Source of the DNA: Aedes albopictus | Lineage: Eukaryota; Arthropoda; Insecta; Diptera; Culicidae | Reading direction: 5' to 3' | Assembly: GCF_035046485.1 (NCBI RefSeq) | Contig: NC_085138.1 | Location: forward strand, 429,089,265 to 429,153,264 | Length of the DNA: 64,000 nucleotides | Shown: piece after piece, positions 45,917 through 57,118 of the stretch | Position numbering within the stretch: position 1 is the first letter of the stretch | How the letters are laid out: every line of letters begins with the position of its first letter | Notes under the pieces: generated by a model | What the model saw: only the letters and a program-made list of their open reading frames with translations | Database searches by the model: none | Told to the model about the DNA's origin: nothing | Translations under genes and position numbers: made by a program

Positions 45917-46513
45917 CAGTATGCGGCAGGAAAAAATGCGAAAGTGTTTTTCAACTTCAAACCTCATTTTCGTCCATTTGACATTAACCAATCTATGTTT
46001 CAACGTTCCATGATCTATAATGGGCTCGTTTTCTGAAAAGTTAATTAAAAAATTTCCCATTTTGGTCACTAACCTTTACAGGGCGGCGCCTGAAGATGAA
46101 GACAACCAGAATTTTCAAACCGCAGAAAATCGCACACGTCGCTAAATTTCGCATCTGATAAAACAAAAATTTTGATTTTCTCTACAATATCATCAAATAT
46201 ATGTACTTATTTCATCTGGTATGTGAAACTACATGGCTCTGGATCAGTGTGGTCTGGTTGTTCATAGAATTTGAGCTAATTTTGTTACTGTTATAGTCAT
46301 TTTGTTTAATGACCATTGGGCGCGCAGTTTATTGATATCCGTTTATTAGGCCTACATTATCACATGATAAACATCAAATGTGTTCATTTTTATTTTTCAG
46401 TGCTAGAATATAGACATTGACTGTTACACTGTCATGAAAAATTGTCATATATATCCCATATTTAGCGTGTAATAGTGCCTTGAACTTTTCGCATTTTTTC
46501 CTGCCGCACCCTG
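45917..46513. mobile_element. TA-target MITE, 597 bp
   Basis: The ends are CAGTATGCGGCAGGAAAAAA and the inverse of CAGGGTGCGGCAGGAAAAAA, flanked by TA (45915-45916, 46514-46515). The inverted repeat is about 33 bp. No coding region is present. Confidence 0.85.
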
Positions 46514-46515
46514 TA

Positions 46516-47694
46516 CAGTAATGTTCCGATTTTATCACGCCCTCCGTGCATTAGTCGTTTATTCATTAATTTGCTGTTACATTTGAGTACAAGTGTTTTT
46601 CCTCTTCTTCAATATGAATGTTGAAAGCGTGTTTTGCAACGTTAAAAATATTGAAATGGGTATAGATGTTGAAGAATATTTCAAAGCATTTTTGAAAAGG
46701 GGCGTAATTAAATTGTTTAAACAGATGTCGCTGATGGTACGGTGGCATGACTCTCTGTACTTAGCACTTCTGGCAATTTCTCAGTTGTTGTTGTTTTCGA
46801 ACTTCCTGCACCCTGCTTTATCGAAGATATACAGATGGCTCGTTTGTCAAATTCTAGACGGCAGGACGTGCAAATGCGTAATTTTGTACACAATGTGGAC
46901 ATTTGGGCATAACCAGTCTCTTTCAGTTTATCTATGGTGCTTTCGGTGAGATTTCGTAACTCTTTTGAACATTTTTTTTTCATCAAACGGTCTACAAGAG
47001 AGCGTTGAGAGACTGTTCATGTTGTTCGTTAGATTATAATAAACAAAATCACTTATTAGTTTTAACTGACTAGTTTGGTGTTGTTTGCTTGGCTGAAGAA
47101 AAAAATAACTATAAAATCTTTAATATCCATAACGATAGTATTTTTTTGCTTTTTCGTGAGCGTTGTCATGGTATGTATACAGACAAACAAACGTAACACT
47201 GACGAAATAATCATTGACCACGCCTTTAACGATCATTTTGAATCTTGGTTGTGGCTTTCATAACCAGAAGAGCACCCATTGTTTTTCTTTGCGTTTGACG
47301 TTTCACACTAGCGCCTTCTGATGACGATATTGCACAACGCTTAAACATTTCCACCTGGGCGATGGATTTTCACGAAAATTGTTCTAGGCGTTTCGTCTGT
47401 GGTATGTACCTCTCATGCATTTGTTGTTGTTGAAGTTACTCGCATTCTTCCGATCATAAAGTCTGTTCTCTAAGAGGTATTTTTTTTTGCAGATAAACTA
47501 GACGTATACGCGTATATAAAACTTTTATTATACAGCTTTTGTCTTAAAAATAAGTTTAATTCCATTTTTCTTATAATCAACAGCTTTTCAACACTATCAA
47601 GGGATTTTTTCACCAGTCACGTACAATAAAAATTATGACACTCTCAATATTTTTGATCACAACACTGGATCACGTCTAAGTTTCAAATAGATAC
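46516..47694. other. AT-rich DNA with one possible exon remnant
   Basis: Apart from the minus-strand frame at 46717-46986 I see no gene. The frame 46593-46949 on the plus strand overlaps it and is judged a shadow. Confidence 0.35.
46717..46986 (-). pseudogene. Possible exon of an uncharacterised Cys-rich arthropod family
   Basis: The frame reads KCSKELRNLTESTIDKLKET and then CTKLRICTSCRLEFDKR, with a CxxxxxCxxC pattern. Spacing and wording recall a family of uncharacterised arthropod proteins in which a C-D-P...K.LR stretch precedes CxxCR. The upstream part is cut by a stop and no start or splice site is convincing. It is either an isolated exon or a decayed fragment. The recognition is from memory and weak. 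Confidence 0.35.
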
Positions 47695-47706
47695 TATAGT
47701 AATTAT

Positions 47707-47763
47707 TATTATTATTATTTCTTTATTATAGAGATTTTCAGCCCTAGGCTGGTTCATCTCTTA
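47707..47763 (-). mobile_element. 5'-truncated LINE 3' end, about 57 bp
   Basis: A 12-bp TSD, TATAGTAATTAT, flanks it perfectly (47695-47706, 47764-47775). On the minus strand it reads AGCCTAGGGCTGAAAATCTC then an ATA-rich microsatellite tail. CR1/I-group LINEs of mosquitoes end in such tails rather than poly(A). Confidence 0.8.
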
Positions 47764-47869
47764 TATAGTAATTATGAATAATCAAACAAAAATATCATGA
47801 AAACAACTTGTTTAATTCAGGCGGTAGTCTTTACAATAAAATCAGCATCAAAATATAATTCTCGAAATA

Positions 47870-48320
47870 ATTTACACAGAAAAATTTTTTTTTTGTTACT
47901 AAATGTAAAAATTGTGAAATGTTTGAAATGTCATAACTTTTTTTGTTTATCAGTTTACCATCACCAAAATTTTATGGTAGATAGCTGATATAATGGGCAA
48001 TTTCCCCTAAAAAATTGACGTTGGTAAAAAGATAGGATTTTGAGATATTTGAGATTTTGCGACAAAGATCATATTTTTTTAAAGTAAAAAAAGGAATTTT
48101 TTACAGTGTATATTTTCTAAGGAATCATCATTTAGTTATCTAACTATGCTGAAAAATTCATAACAATCGAACAATCCGTTTTTGCTGTTTTTAGAATATT
48201 TTTGAACTATTTTCGCATACACCCTTTTGAAAAGTTAGTCGTGAGTGAATATGAAGGTTTAATATCGGAAAATGGCGATTTAGATGAAATTGAAAAACTG
48301 TGCAAAGTTACAGATATTTT
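47870..48320. repeat. Inverted partner of the 43.8-44.3 kb repeat
   Basis: It matches 43800-44280 in reverse complement, including TTTTGAAAAGTTAGTCGTGA and the CATCACCAAAATTTTATGGT block. It has only one internal unit, without the 310-bp duplication of the left copy. Confidence 0.75.
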
Positions 48321-48339
48321 TGAAATGGTCGCTCAGGAT

Positions 48340-49700
48340 CGACTGACATGACTCCGTGGAATTCCTCACCTTGAAATGACTCTGAGACTCCTGGCACAAT
48401 TTTTTCAAATACAGGAGCACATGTCTTTGGAACCGACCTACTGATACCATGGGACCCCTGAAACCCCTTGGAACGCGCTTGAAACTCCTTTATATCCCCT
48501 GGAACACCCTTGGAACGTCCGTGGGATTCCCTGAACCTCAATGACGCCCCATAAAATGTCCCTGAAACAGAGCGTTAATGATTAATCATAAATTTAATCA
48601 TGATTAATGATTAATGATTAAGATTAATCAAAATCATTAATCATAATCACAAAAAAAATCTCATTTAATCATTAATCATTAATCTTAATCACACTGTTTT
48701 TGCAATCTAATCATTAATCAGAAATCATAATCATAAGAAAAAATATTAATCAATCATTAATCAATCATCTCCAAAAATGATTCATCATATAAAATATATG
48801 ATCCAATTTAAATTGGTTCAAATGATGTTCTAAATAATATAATTTTTGATTCTTTTTTCAAAAATCTCCTGGACAGAGTTACCTTTTACTTTTGAAACTT
48901 CAAAAACATGTTAAACAATAAATATACTTTAATCATTTCCAGTTTTTTTGTGATTGATTAATCATGATTAATCATGATTTTCAATCAATGAGCCATTTTT
49001 AATCATTAATCATAATCAATAATCACAGATAAAACCAATTTTAATCATTAATCATAATCTTTAATCATCCGAAAAATCAAATTAATCATTAATCATAATC
49101 AATAATCACCAAAATTGGAATTTTAATCATCAATGATTAATCATGATTAAAATTTGTGTTAATCATGAACGCTCTGCCCTGAAATCATCTGGAACATCCC
49201 TGGAATGTCCCTAGGATCTCTTGAGAGCCCCAAAAGCTGCTTGAAACCCCCTGGAGCGCTCATGAAACCCTCTTAATTCCCCTGAACAGTCCTGGAACCA
49301 TTTTCAAACCCCCTGAACCCCATGAATCCCACATGAACCTACTTGGAACACCCATGGAACGCTCCTGACAATCCCTGAAAATACACTGGAAGTTCCTGAA
49401 ACCTCTTGAAACCCCATGGAAATACTTAAAACACTTGGAATGCCCCTGAAACCCTCAGAACCACCTGTAACAAATATGGTGGAGCGCCCCTCGGACCCCT
49501 AAAAACACACTGAAATATCATTGATCATCTCAAATTTTTTTTTAAGTCCCTGAAACGCCTATGAAGCATCATGGAATGCCCTGAAACTCCCTTGAACACC
49601 CTTGGAACCATGGGACCCCTTGAAATCCCATGGAATGCTCCTGAAAGTTTCTGAAACCTCAAGAAACGCAATTAAAACCTCCTTAGACTGCCTGAAACAC
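48340..49700. repeat. Decayed CCTGAAACCCCTTGGAACG minisatellite
   Basis: Degenerate units of about 20 bp run on both sides of the second hAT-type MITE. They mirror 43560-43780. Frames here (48308-48541) are repeat artefacts. Confidence 0.75.
48568..49176 (-). mobile_element. hAT-type MITE, copy 2, 609 bp
   Basis: It is the reverse complement of 44713-45321, of identical length and, over the several hundred bases compared, identical sequence. The 8-bp TSD CCCTGAAA is perfect (48560-48567, 49177-49184). The different TSD shows an independent insertion rather than a segmental copy. Confidence 0.95.
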
Positions 49701-50279
49701 CCCTGGAGTTTTTAACAATTGGATCAGGAATGCATAATGCAAATGTTATATGTTTATTTACATAAAATAACAATGAGAATTTTGTAAACATTGCAACAGT
49801 GTAAAAGACATCCTCACTGTTCTTGAAACAATGGTGAGACTTTGTTATTTGTCGTCGGTTCGCCAGCAAAGCACATTCCGTGAAAGTGATTCTTAAAATT
49901 AATTTTGACAGCAATTCACTCAAGTTCTATTAATAAGATTTTCAGAAACTGTTCAAAATTTTATTAATGTTTAACAATTGGAAAATCACCCTAATCGCTA
50001 AACGGTGAGCTTTTTGGTTTATTTGCGCCGACTCAATAATAAACAACAATAGAGAGACTGAAATGATATGCCGAGGTTTTCTGCAGCTACCAATGATGCG
50101 TTGTACAAGGTTGAGCCAGTGCTGGCCATGTTCAAATGCAGCAGACGTTCGATAAATATTCGTCATAAACATCCTTAGGAATCACAACTTGTTAAGCCAA
50201 CGTCTTTTCATTGGTTTTGAAGCAGAGAACAGAAATGTCAGAACATGGTTTTCCAGCGAAACCGATTTCCTTTGGAGTT
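49701..50279. other. Unassigned DNA
   Basis: Short minus-strand frames (49672-49923, 49942-50172) carry no recognised domain. Confidence 0.35.
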
Positions 50280-51960
50280 GAGTATCTAGACTATCACGAA
50301 TTCTTTCATGGATTTCTTCAGGAATTCCTCCAGAGATTTCTTCAGTAGTTCATCCAGCGATTTCATAAAGAAATCATCTAAGGATTCCTTCAGGAATTTC
50401 TCCAGGGATTTCTTCAGCCTCTAGGGATTCCTTTAGGAACTCCTCCAGGTATTCCTTCATGAATTCCTCCAGATATTCCTTTAGGAATTCCTCCAGAAAC
50501 TCTTTGAGAAATTTATCCAGAGATTTCATCAGAAATTCCTCCACGGATTCCTTCGGGAATTCCTCCAGAGATCTTTTCAGGACTTCTTCTAGAGATTTCT
50601 TCAGAAATTTATCCTGGGATTCCTTCAGCAATTCCTCCAGGGATTCCATTAGCAATTCCTCCAGTGATACTTTCAGGAATTCCTCCAGGGATTTCTTCAA
50701 GAAATCCTCCAAAGATTTCTTCAGGAATTCCTCCAGGGATTCCTTCAAGAATTTCTCCAGGGATTCCTTCAGGAATTTCTCCGGTGATTGCTTCAGGAAT
50801 TCTTTCAGGGGTTCCTCCAGGGATTCCTTCAGGAATTCCTCCAGGAATTCCTTCAGGAATCCTTTGGCAATTCCTGCAGGGATTCCTTTAGGAATTTCTC
50901 CGGTGATTGATTCAGGAATTCTTTCAGGAATTCCTACAGGTATTTCTTCAGGAATTCCTACAGGGATTCCTTCAGGAATTCCTACAGGGATTACTTCAGG
51001 AATTCCTGCAGGGATTCCTTCAGGAATTCCTCCAGGGATTCCTTCAGGGATTCCTTCAGGAATTCCTCCAGGGATTCCTTCAGGAATTCCTCCAGGGATT
51101 CCTTCAGGTTTAATTGTCTTTATTTTCTCCAGGGATTCCTTCAGGAATTCCTCCAGGGGTTCTCTTAAGAATTCCTGCAGGGATTCCTCCAGGGATTGCT
51201 TCAGGAATTCCTTCAGGGATTCCTCCAGGGATTCCTTCAGGAATTTCTCCAGGAATTCTTTAACAAATTTCTCCAGCGATTTCTTCAGAATTCCTCCAGG
51301 GATTCCTGCAGGAATTCCTCCAGGGATTGCTCCAGGAATTCCTCCAGGGATGCCTTCAGAAGTTCCTCCAGGTATTCCTTCAGGAATTCCTCCAGGGATT
51401 CCTTCAGAAATTCTTCCAGGGATTCCTTCAGGAATTTCTCCAGGGATTCCTTCAGGAATTCCTCCAGGGATTCCTTCAGGAATTCCTCCAGGGATTCTTT
51501 CAGGAATTCCTCCAGGAATTCTTTCAAAAATTCCTCCAGGGATTTCTTCAGGAATTCATCCAGCGATTCCTTCAGGGATTCCTCCAGGGATTCCTCCAGG
51601 GATTCCTTCAGGAATTCCTCCAGGGATTCTTTCAGGAATTCCTCTAGGGATTCCTTCAGGAATTTCTTCAGGGATTTTTCAGGAATTCCTCCAGCGATTC
51701 CTTCAGGGATTCCTCCAGGGATTCCTTCAGAAACTGCTCCAGGGATTTCTACAGGAATTCATCCAGGGATTCCTTCAAGAATTTTTTCAGGGATTCCTTC
51801 AGGAATTCCTCCAGTGATTCCTTCAGAAATTATTCTTGGGAATCCTTCTCGAATTTCTCCACGGATTCCTTCAGAAATTCTTCCAGGGATACCTTCAAGA
51901 ATTTCTTCAGAGATACCTTCAGGAATCCCTCCAGAGACTCCTTCAGGAATTCTTAAAAAA
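50280..51960. repeat. 24-bp satellite built from a 12-bp unit
   Basis: The unit alternates GGAATTCCTCCA and GGGATTCCTTCA, about 70 copies of the pair. The centre (about 50950-51700) is the most regular, with edges decaying. Because 24 is a multiple of three, long frames run on both strands (452 codons at 50459-51817) with (GIPPGIPS)-like peptides. These are consequences of the period. A related decayed array fills 10290-11990. Confidence 0.95.
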
Positions 51961-51966
51961 AAATAA

Positions 51967-52700
51967 GAGTTTAATAAATATTTCAATGTTTAGTAATCGT
52001 TTTCAACAGGCACAAAATCACCAAATACATGTTTACTGCTTGGCCATTGAAGACACTGCTCCAATACTGGGAAAGCAGTTCCTATATACACAGTGCTACA
52101 CAGCATCTAGATTACACTGAAAGCGGCAGAAGAAGACATTTCAAATCCTTGCAAACCTCATGGTATAATTCTTCCAGATCCAGTTAAAATTAAATTTTCT
52201 CTCCATTCGTATCCATTTCGTCTCTCAGTCCGTGGCGGCAATGTTTGCCGTCTGTTCTAGGATTTTGGACTTAATCTACGTGGAATGATCTTTCCACACT
52301 GCTTTTGAGCACCGTAGGAAAAAAACTGCCGTAGGGCTATCTGTCGTTCTCTAGTAGAGACAACTGGTGAAGCCCCCAAAATGGGGTTACACTTTTTTCT
52401 TCTTAATTCAATTACATGGCTGTCCTACTCCAATTATAATTCATTCTTCTGGTGGATTGTGTTTTTCATGCCAGAGGCGGAAAAAAAGTGCGCTGACATT
52501 TCCATCTGCATTGCATCTGCGTTGCAATTTTAGTATACGAATGGAAATAATTTACGGTGTTGTTGAGCTGCTGCGCTTGCATAATTTACCAGAGTGAAAA
52601 ACACGGGTTCCATTAAGATACAATTTTCGATTCTGTTTTTTTCCACAGTTTGTACGATTGACGAACCGTGCCGTAGATGTAGCAAAAGTTTCGATAATGA
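51967..52700. other. Unassigned DNA
   Basis: No gene or repeat is recognised. The plus frame at 52367-52597 has no domain. Confidence 0.35.
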
Positions 52701-52703
52701 TGA

Positions 52704-53267
52704 TTAAAACTTTAAAATTTGCATTGCTTTATGCAAAACACCAGGTTGATTTGACTGTGCTTGAAGCTCTATGAAAAAAAGGTCCATCCATTCTGTTACA
52801 ATAACAATCCCGCTGGTGCTGCCGTCTGCAGTAGACCGAACGAAGTCAACCAAAATTGCCCCAAAGTTGCTTTCAGTTTCAAGGGTCTCATCCAAATTTG
52901 CGCTAAACTCGAGCCGTGGGAGCAACTGTTTCGGCAATACTTCAACTGCTTCCGCAATAATCTCACTCGAGTGTCGCTTTTTCTGCTCGTCCTTCACAAA
53001 AAAAGATCCCAACGATGATAGTACCTAGATAGGAATTTGCTTGGTTAATTTTCGTAAGCATTGCCCCTCTGCGATGAGAGATGGTCTTTTTTGCGCTGTA
53101 GTGGCCATTTCAGTTTGAGAAGGTTGCGGATTACCGTTGGAAGAAACATCGATGAAAAGGTAGAATTCATCATTTTCATAATGATCAAAAATTGTTAATT
53201 CAACCCAGCCAAGATTCTGCGTGGCACGGGTAAGGCTGGGTATTGCGTAAAGCAGATCCCATTGCAA
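52704..53267 (-). pseudogene. Possible decayed coding fragment
   Basis: Two minus-strand frames follow each other. The first, 53267-53025, contains LGWVELTIFDHYENDEFYLF. The second, 53012-52704, contains SGIVIVTEWMDLFFIELQAQ. Their composition is protein-like and a GT follows the first frame near 53025, so they could be two exons. I do not recognise the family. Alternatively they are chance frames. Confidence 0.25.
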
Positions 53268-53299
53268 TCACTAGCTTCTCTTTGCAGCTGCTATCTCTA

Positions 53300-54040
53300 C
53301 CTCACCTTGATTCGTATTTACTTGATATTTGATACTTGATGGACTACAACGTGCAGCGATGAGTCTACGCCGAATGGAGCAATCGCCTCCATTGGTCTCG
53401 GTCCTGGGCTAATCGCTCCCAGTCGCCATGAACGTTTAGAGTCCTTAGGTCCTCCTCAACTACAAAAAGCAAACGTGTGCGCGGTCTTTCACGAAACCGA
53501 CGACCCCTTCATGATTCTCTGTTGAATATGGTTTTGCTTATCGTTCTTCTGGCATAAGAGCTACGCGCTCAGCTCACTGAAGCCTGTCGTGTTTTATTCG
53601 CTCCCAAGGATCTTCGATCAACTGCTCTCAGCGGCCAACGAGTCAGGGCAACATAAAGCGTTCGCAAGAATCAGAGTTTTGTACAACGCGAGTTTTGTCT
53701 TCGGTTGCAGCCTACGGGACTACAAGTGGATTCGCAGACCTAAAATGGCCCAATTCTTAGCCACAAGTCGTCTTCTCACCTCGCGTGTAACATCATTATC
53801 GCACGTCGCTAGAGTACCAAAATTTACAAACTCGTTCGGTACAACAAGCTTTTCATCACCTAGCACCAATTTGTCACGATTACCATGGCTGCACCGACGC
53901 CAACGTTGACCACCAGTAATCATGTATCTGTAAAATCCTCGCAGCCTCCCTCTTAAAAGCTATGAATGCCTCTTCCACGACTCACTGGTCGATCCCGAAC
54001 ATGGGGATACCTTCATGGCCTCAGTTTCGTCACCTCGCTG
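53300..54040 (-). pseudogene. RTE-type LINE, C-terminal reverse transcriptase remnant
   Basis: On the minus strand the text gives VVEEAFIAFKREAA, then NEFVNFGTLATCDNDVTREV, and farther on DWERLAQDRDQWRRLLHS. These are the C-terminal signatures of RTE-group ORF2 in mosquitoes. Frameshifts and stops break it. It is separated from the catalytic-core remnant at 55230-55560 by about 1.15 kb of foreign DNA. Confidence 0.75.
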
Positions 54041-54104
54041 AGTGTGTTCCATCAAAGACGAGCTCTGAAAGGCGCCTGGGGTCCAATGGACCCCAGGTAT
54101 CCCT

Positions 54105-55020
54105 TTTAGGGTTAAAAAATGAAAGTAAATTTTCTCAGAAATCAAAAATAAAATATGAACTGGAAAAAGGTTTCCAACAAAATATTCCACAGTTGAGAAA
54201 ATTCGTAAAGAAAAGCCGGAAAAACAATGCCGAACACGTAAAAAAATATCATAAAAATATTTTTAAGAAGGTTTTTCCATTAGCTTACTTCGTCAAAATT
54301 TTTGGAATGGACTTTTTTTCGTTTTTGAGTTATGGTCAATTATGTGAAAAATGGCCATATAATATATGCGTACGTGGTTATTTTTCACAAAATTGACCAT
54401 AACTCAAGAAAGAAAAAAAAAGCCATTCCAAAAAAATCAGTAATCAAAGCTTATGAAATTACCATCTCAAAAATATTTTTTTTGAAAATTTTCCGCGAGT
54501 TCGGGAATATTTTTTCCGGCTTTTCTTTTTGAATTTTCTCAACAGTGGAAAATTTCGTGGAAAACTTTTTCCACTTCATATTTTTTTTATTCCTGAGGAA
54601 ATTTTCTTTCATTTTCATTAAAAAAAAACTTTGTTTCTACGATGTTTCGTTCTTGAGTTATAATTTTTCAAAGAAAAGGCTTATATGATACATTTGGACA
54701 TTTTTCAACAAAATTGGTCATAACTCAAAAACGAAAAAAAAAACATTCCAAAAATTTTAGCGGCTAAAGCTTATGAGATTACCTTCTCAAAAATATTTTT
54801 TTGAAAATTTTTCACGAGTTCGGGCATTATTGTTCCGGCTTTTCTTAACGAATTTTCTCAACTGTGGAATTTGTTTTTGGAAAACTTTTTCTAGTTCATA
54901 TTTTTCATTTTGTTTTTGATTTCTGAGAAAATTTGCTTTCATTTACTAAAAAAAAACTTTGTTTCTATGATGCTTCGTTCTTGGGTTATGGTTTTTCAAA
55001 GTAAGTAGCAAGGTAAGTAG
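54105..55020. mobile_element. Fold-back repeat interrupting the RTE remnant
   Basis: The text 54105-54290 returns inverted at 54780-54950 (for example GAATTTTCTCAAC and its complement). A direct third copy with a period of about 310 bp lies at 54480-54660. Next to the left edge is a small palindrome, CCTGGGGTCCAATGGACCCC. The outer limits and TSD were not fixed. Confidence 0.55.
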
Positions 55021-55229
55021 TGTCAGGGGAAAACCTAGAATTTCCACCTGAGTTTTCCGGGAAAATAGGCGACCCCGAGTTTTTCGAAATTTTTTTGCTG
55101 ATAAATTCCCAGCCTGTGGAAAAATTGTCATGAAAATCTTAGATCCTTCGGCCCAATTTGTACGATAAAAAAATGCCCATATGCGACTTCGTGACAATAA
55201 TGGTACTGCTACTTTTCACATCAGCTCTT

Positions 55230-55560
55230 CTTATTACTTCCTCCAGTGATGTGTCGAACGGTAAGCCCTGTGAAGATATGATGAAGCAACACCTCGAATT
55301 TTCAAGAGCTTAACTATGAAGATCCATAATGCATTACACAAATCAGTCTAATCAGCTTCGCCGGAAAACCATGTTCGATCATTATCTGCCATAACTCGTT
55401 TCTCTTCACTGAACCGTAAGCCGTTTTGAAATAAATAAATAGATGATGGGTGTGCAAGGTGTACTTCCGAAACTTTTCGAGAATGTCAATCAAGTTGAAC
55501 ATATGATCCGTCATTGATCAACCCTCACGAAAACCCACCTGATATTCACTGACAAATCGA
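55230..55560 (-). pseudogene. RTE-type LINE, reverse transcriptase core remnant
   Basis: The minus frame at 55514-55314 reads LFIYFKTAYGSVKRNELWQI and then HGFPAKLIRLI. The first catalytic Asp of the DFK motif is replaced by Tyr and the frame ends early. The FADD region is lost. It and 53300-54040 are the two ends of one broken copy. Confidence 0.75.
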
Positions 55561-55988
55561 GCTCTGCCTGTTGAAGGATTCAATTCACAATTCCAGATAT
55601 TAAGTCTTTACGTCTAGCGTTGGATGCTCCACAGCCTGTCCGTCGTCGATGATTCGAATTCTATTTATCGCTCTTCCATTACTATTACTATTACTTTAAC
55701 CATTACTATTACCATTACAATTACTGTTAACCAATATCTTGAAGTACTCTCTCCACCTGACAGCCATCATGTTTTCTCTATCAGCAAGTTTCCATCCCTG
55801 TCGTTGCATATAACGAGAAAAGGCGCGGTTTATTACCGCACGCCATAGACAGTGTCATGAAATCTTCACATATCATTCTGTTCCATACTAAGTTATGTCT
55901 TCATTCGTTGTTAAGTAGGCCGTCCCTTATTTTGCAAAAATTAGAAATGTTATTAGTTCGTTAGTGGGAAATGATCATTTCTGCTAAG
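55561..55988. other. Unassigned DNA with ATTACT microsatellite
   Basis: A (ATTACT)-like run lies at 55676-55735. No gene is seen. Confidence 0.5.
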
Positions 55989-56068
55989 AAATGATCGTGT
56001 CAAAATTTGAAGTCCGTATCTCAAGGCTAAGTGGTTCCTCAAGGGGCCTAAAGTTGTCAAAAATGGTA

Positions 56069-56985
56069 GTGGAGACTGAGGAGACTTGATCCCTGGGGAG
56101 ACTTGTTCCCCCCATATTTTCTCGGAATCAAAAACAGTTTTCTTCTAGCATATTTTTTTCCAAAACAACATCTGGACAGACGACAATGATTTGGCTACAA
56201 TTAATTTTAATTGTGTATTGCATTATTTTTTAATGGCTGATGGTTTGTTTTCGGTCCTTCAGAAATCTTTCAGGCGATTCCGAAAAATCTCAATAATTTT
56301 GTGAAAATTGAATCAAATCGTGTCAAAATTTCAAAGCATATAGTATAAATAAAACACTATCAAACGTATTTATCCAAATAAGGCTGATATATAAATATTT
56401 CAATTAATGTAGCTTAGTGTATACAACGTGTATACAACAGTGACATGGGGAGACTTGATCCCTCGAGGATTACACACACATTATACATGTGAAAAATAAA
56501 ATTTTATTTGGAAGCCTCTATTTGCTCGGAATTCTAGTATATTCAATGATAAAACGTGTCAGATGATTATTATGTTATTACACACCATTAAAAGGGGGAT
56601 CAAGTCTTCCCATTTTCAAAATACGGCTTAACCTTAACAATTTAAGGAAATCTTTTAATTTCAAATACACCATATTCATGAAAAATGCAAGAAAATTTTA
56701 AAAGAAAATGAATAGGAAGCTTCTGCAGTTATTTTCCCTTTACATTAACCGTGAGTTCAAAAGGGGATCAATTGTGACCCATTTTTGAAAAAATACATCA
56801 TAAGACATGCCTCCATAAAAACACAGTTTTGAAAACTTTAACAATAATTTAAAGTCCTTCTGTTGTGTATAAACTTGCAATAGATGTTTACCTGCCATTC
56901 TGTACGAAAATGGATCTAGTTTTGTGTTTTTTCTTAAAGTTACAGGCAAATTAAGAAAAAGGGATCAAGTCTCGCCAGTCTCCCC
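56069..56985. mobile_element. Nested TA-target element, 917 bp, GGGGAGACTTGATCCC repeats
   Basis: The left end GTGGAGACTGAGGAGACTTG and the inverse right end GGGGAGACTGGCGAGACTTG are flanked by TA (56067-56068, 56986-56987). The uninterrupted right arm of the host element shows the empty site AATGGTATGGGAC. The word GGGGAGACTTGATCCC or a variant recurs near 56097, 56446, 56590 and 56760. No transposase is present. Confidence 0.85.
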
Positions 56986-57118
56986 TATGGGACTAAATAA
57001 ACATGAAATTTTTTTCGACATAAAAATACGCTTATCTGCTCAAACCGGTGATTTTTGGACCCTTAAGGGCCAAAAATGTGCTTAGATTTGCGATATCTTT
57101 ACTCGTTTCCGAGTTATT

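Noticed and set aside
50459..51817. 452-codon frame rich in Gly-Ile-Pro
   Set aside because: It is a direct product of the 24-bp satellite. Other phases and the opposite strand are also open, and there is no start context, signal peptide or non-repeat domain.
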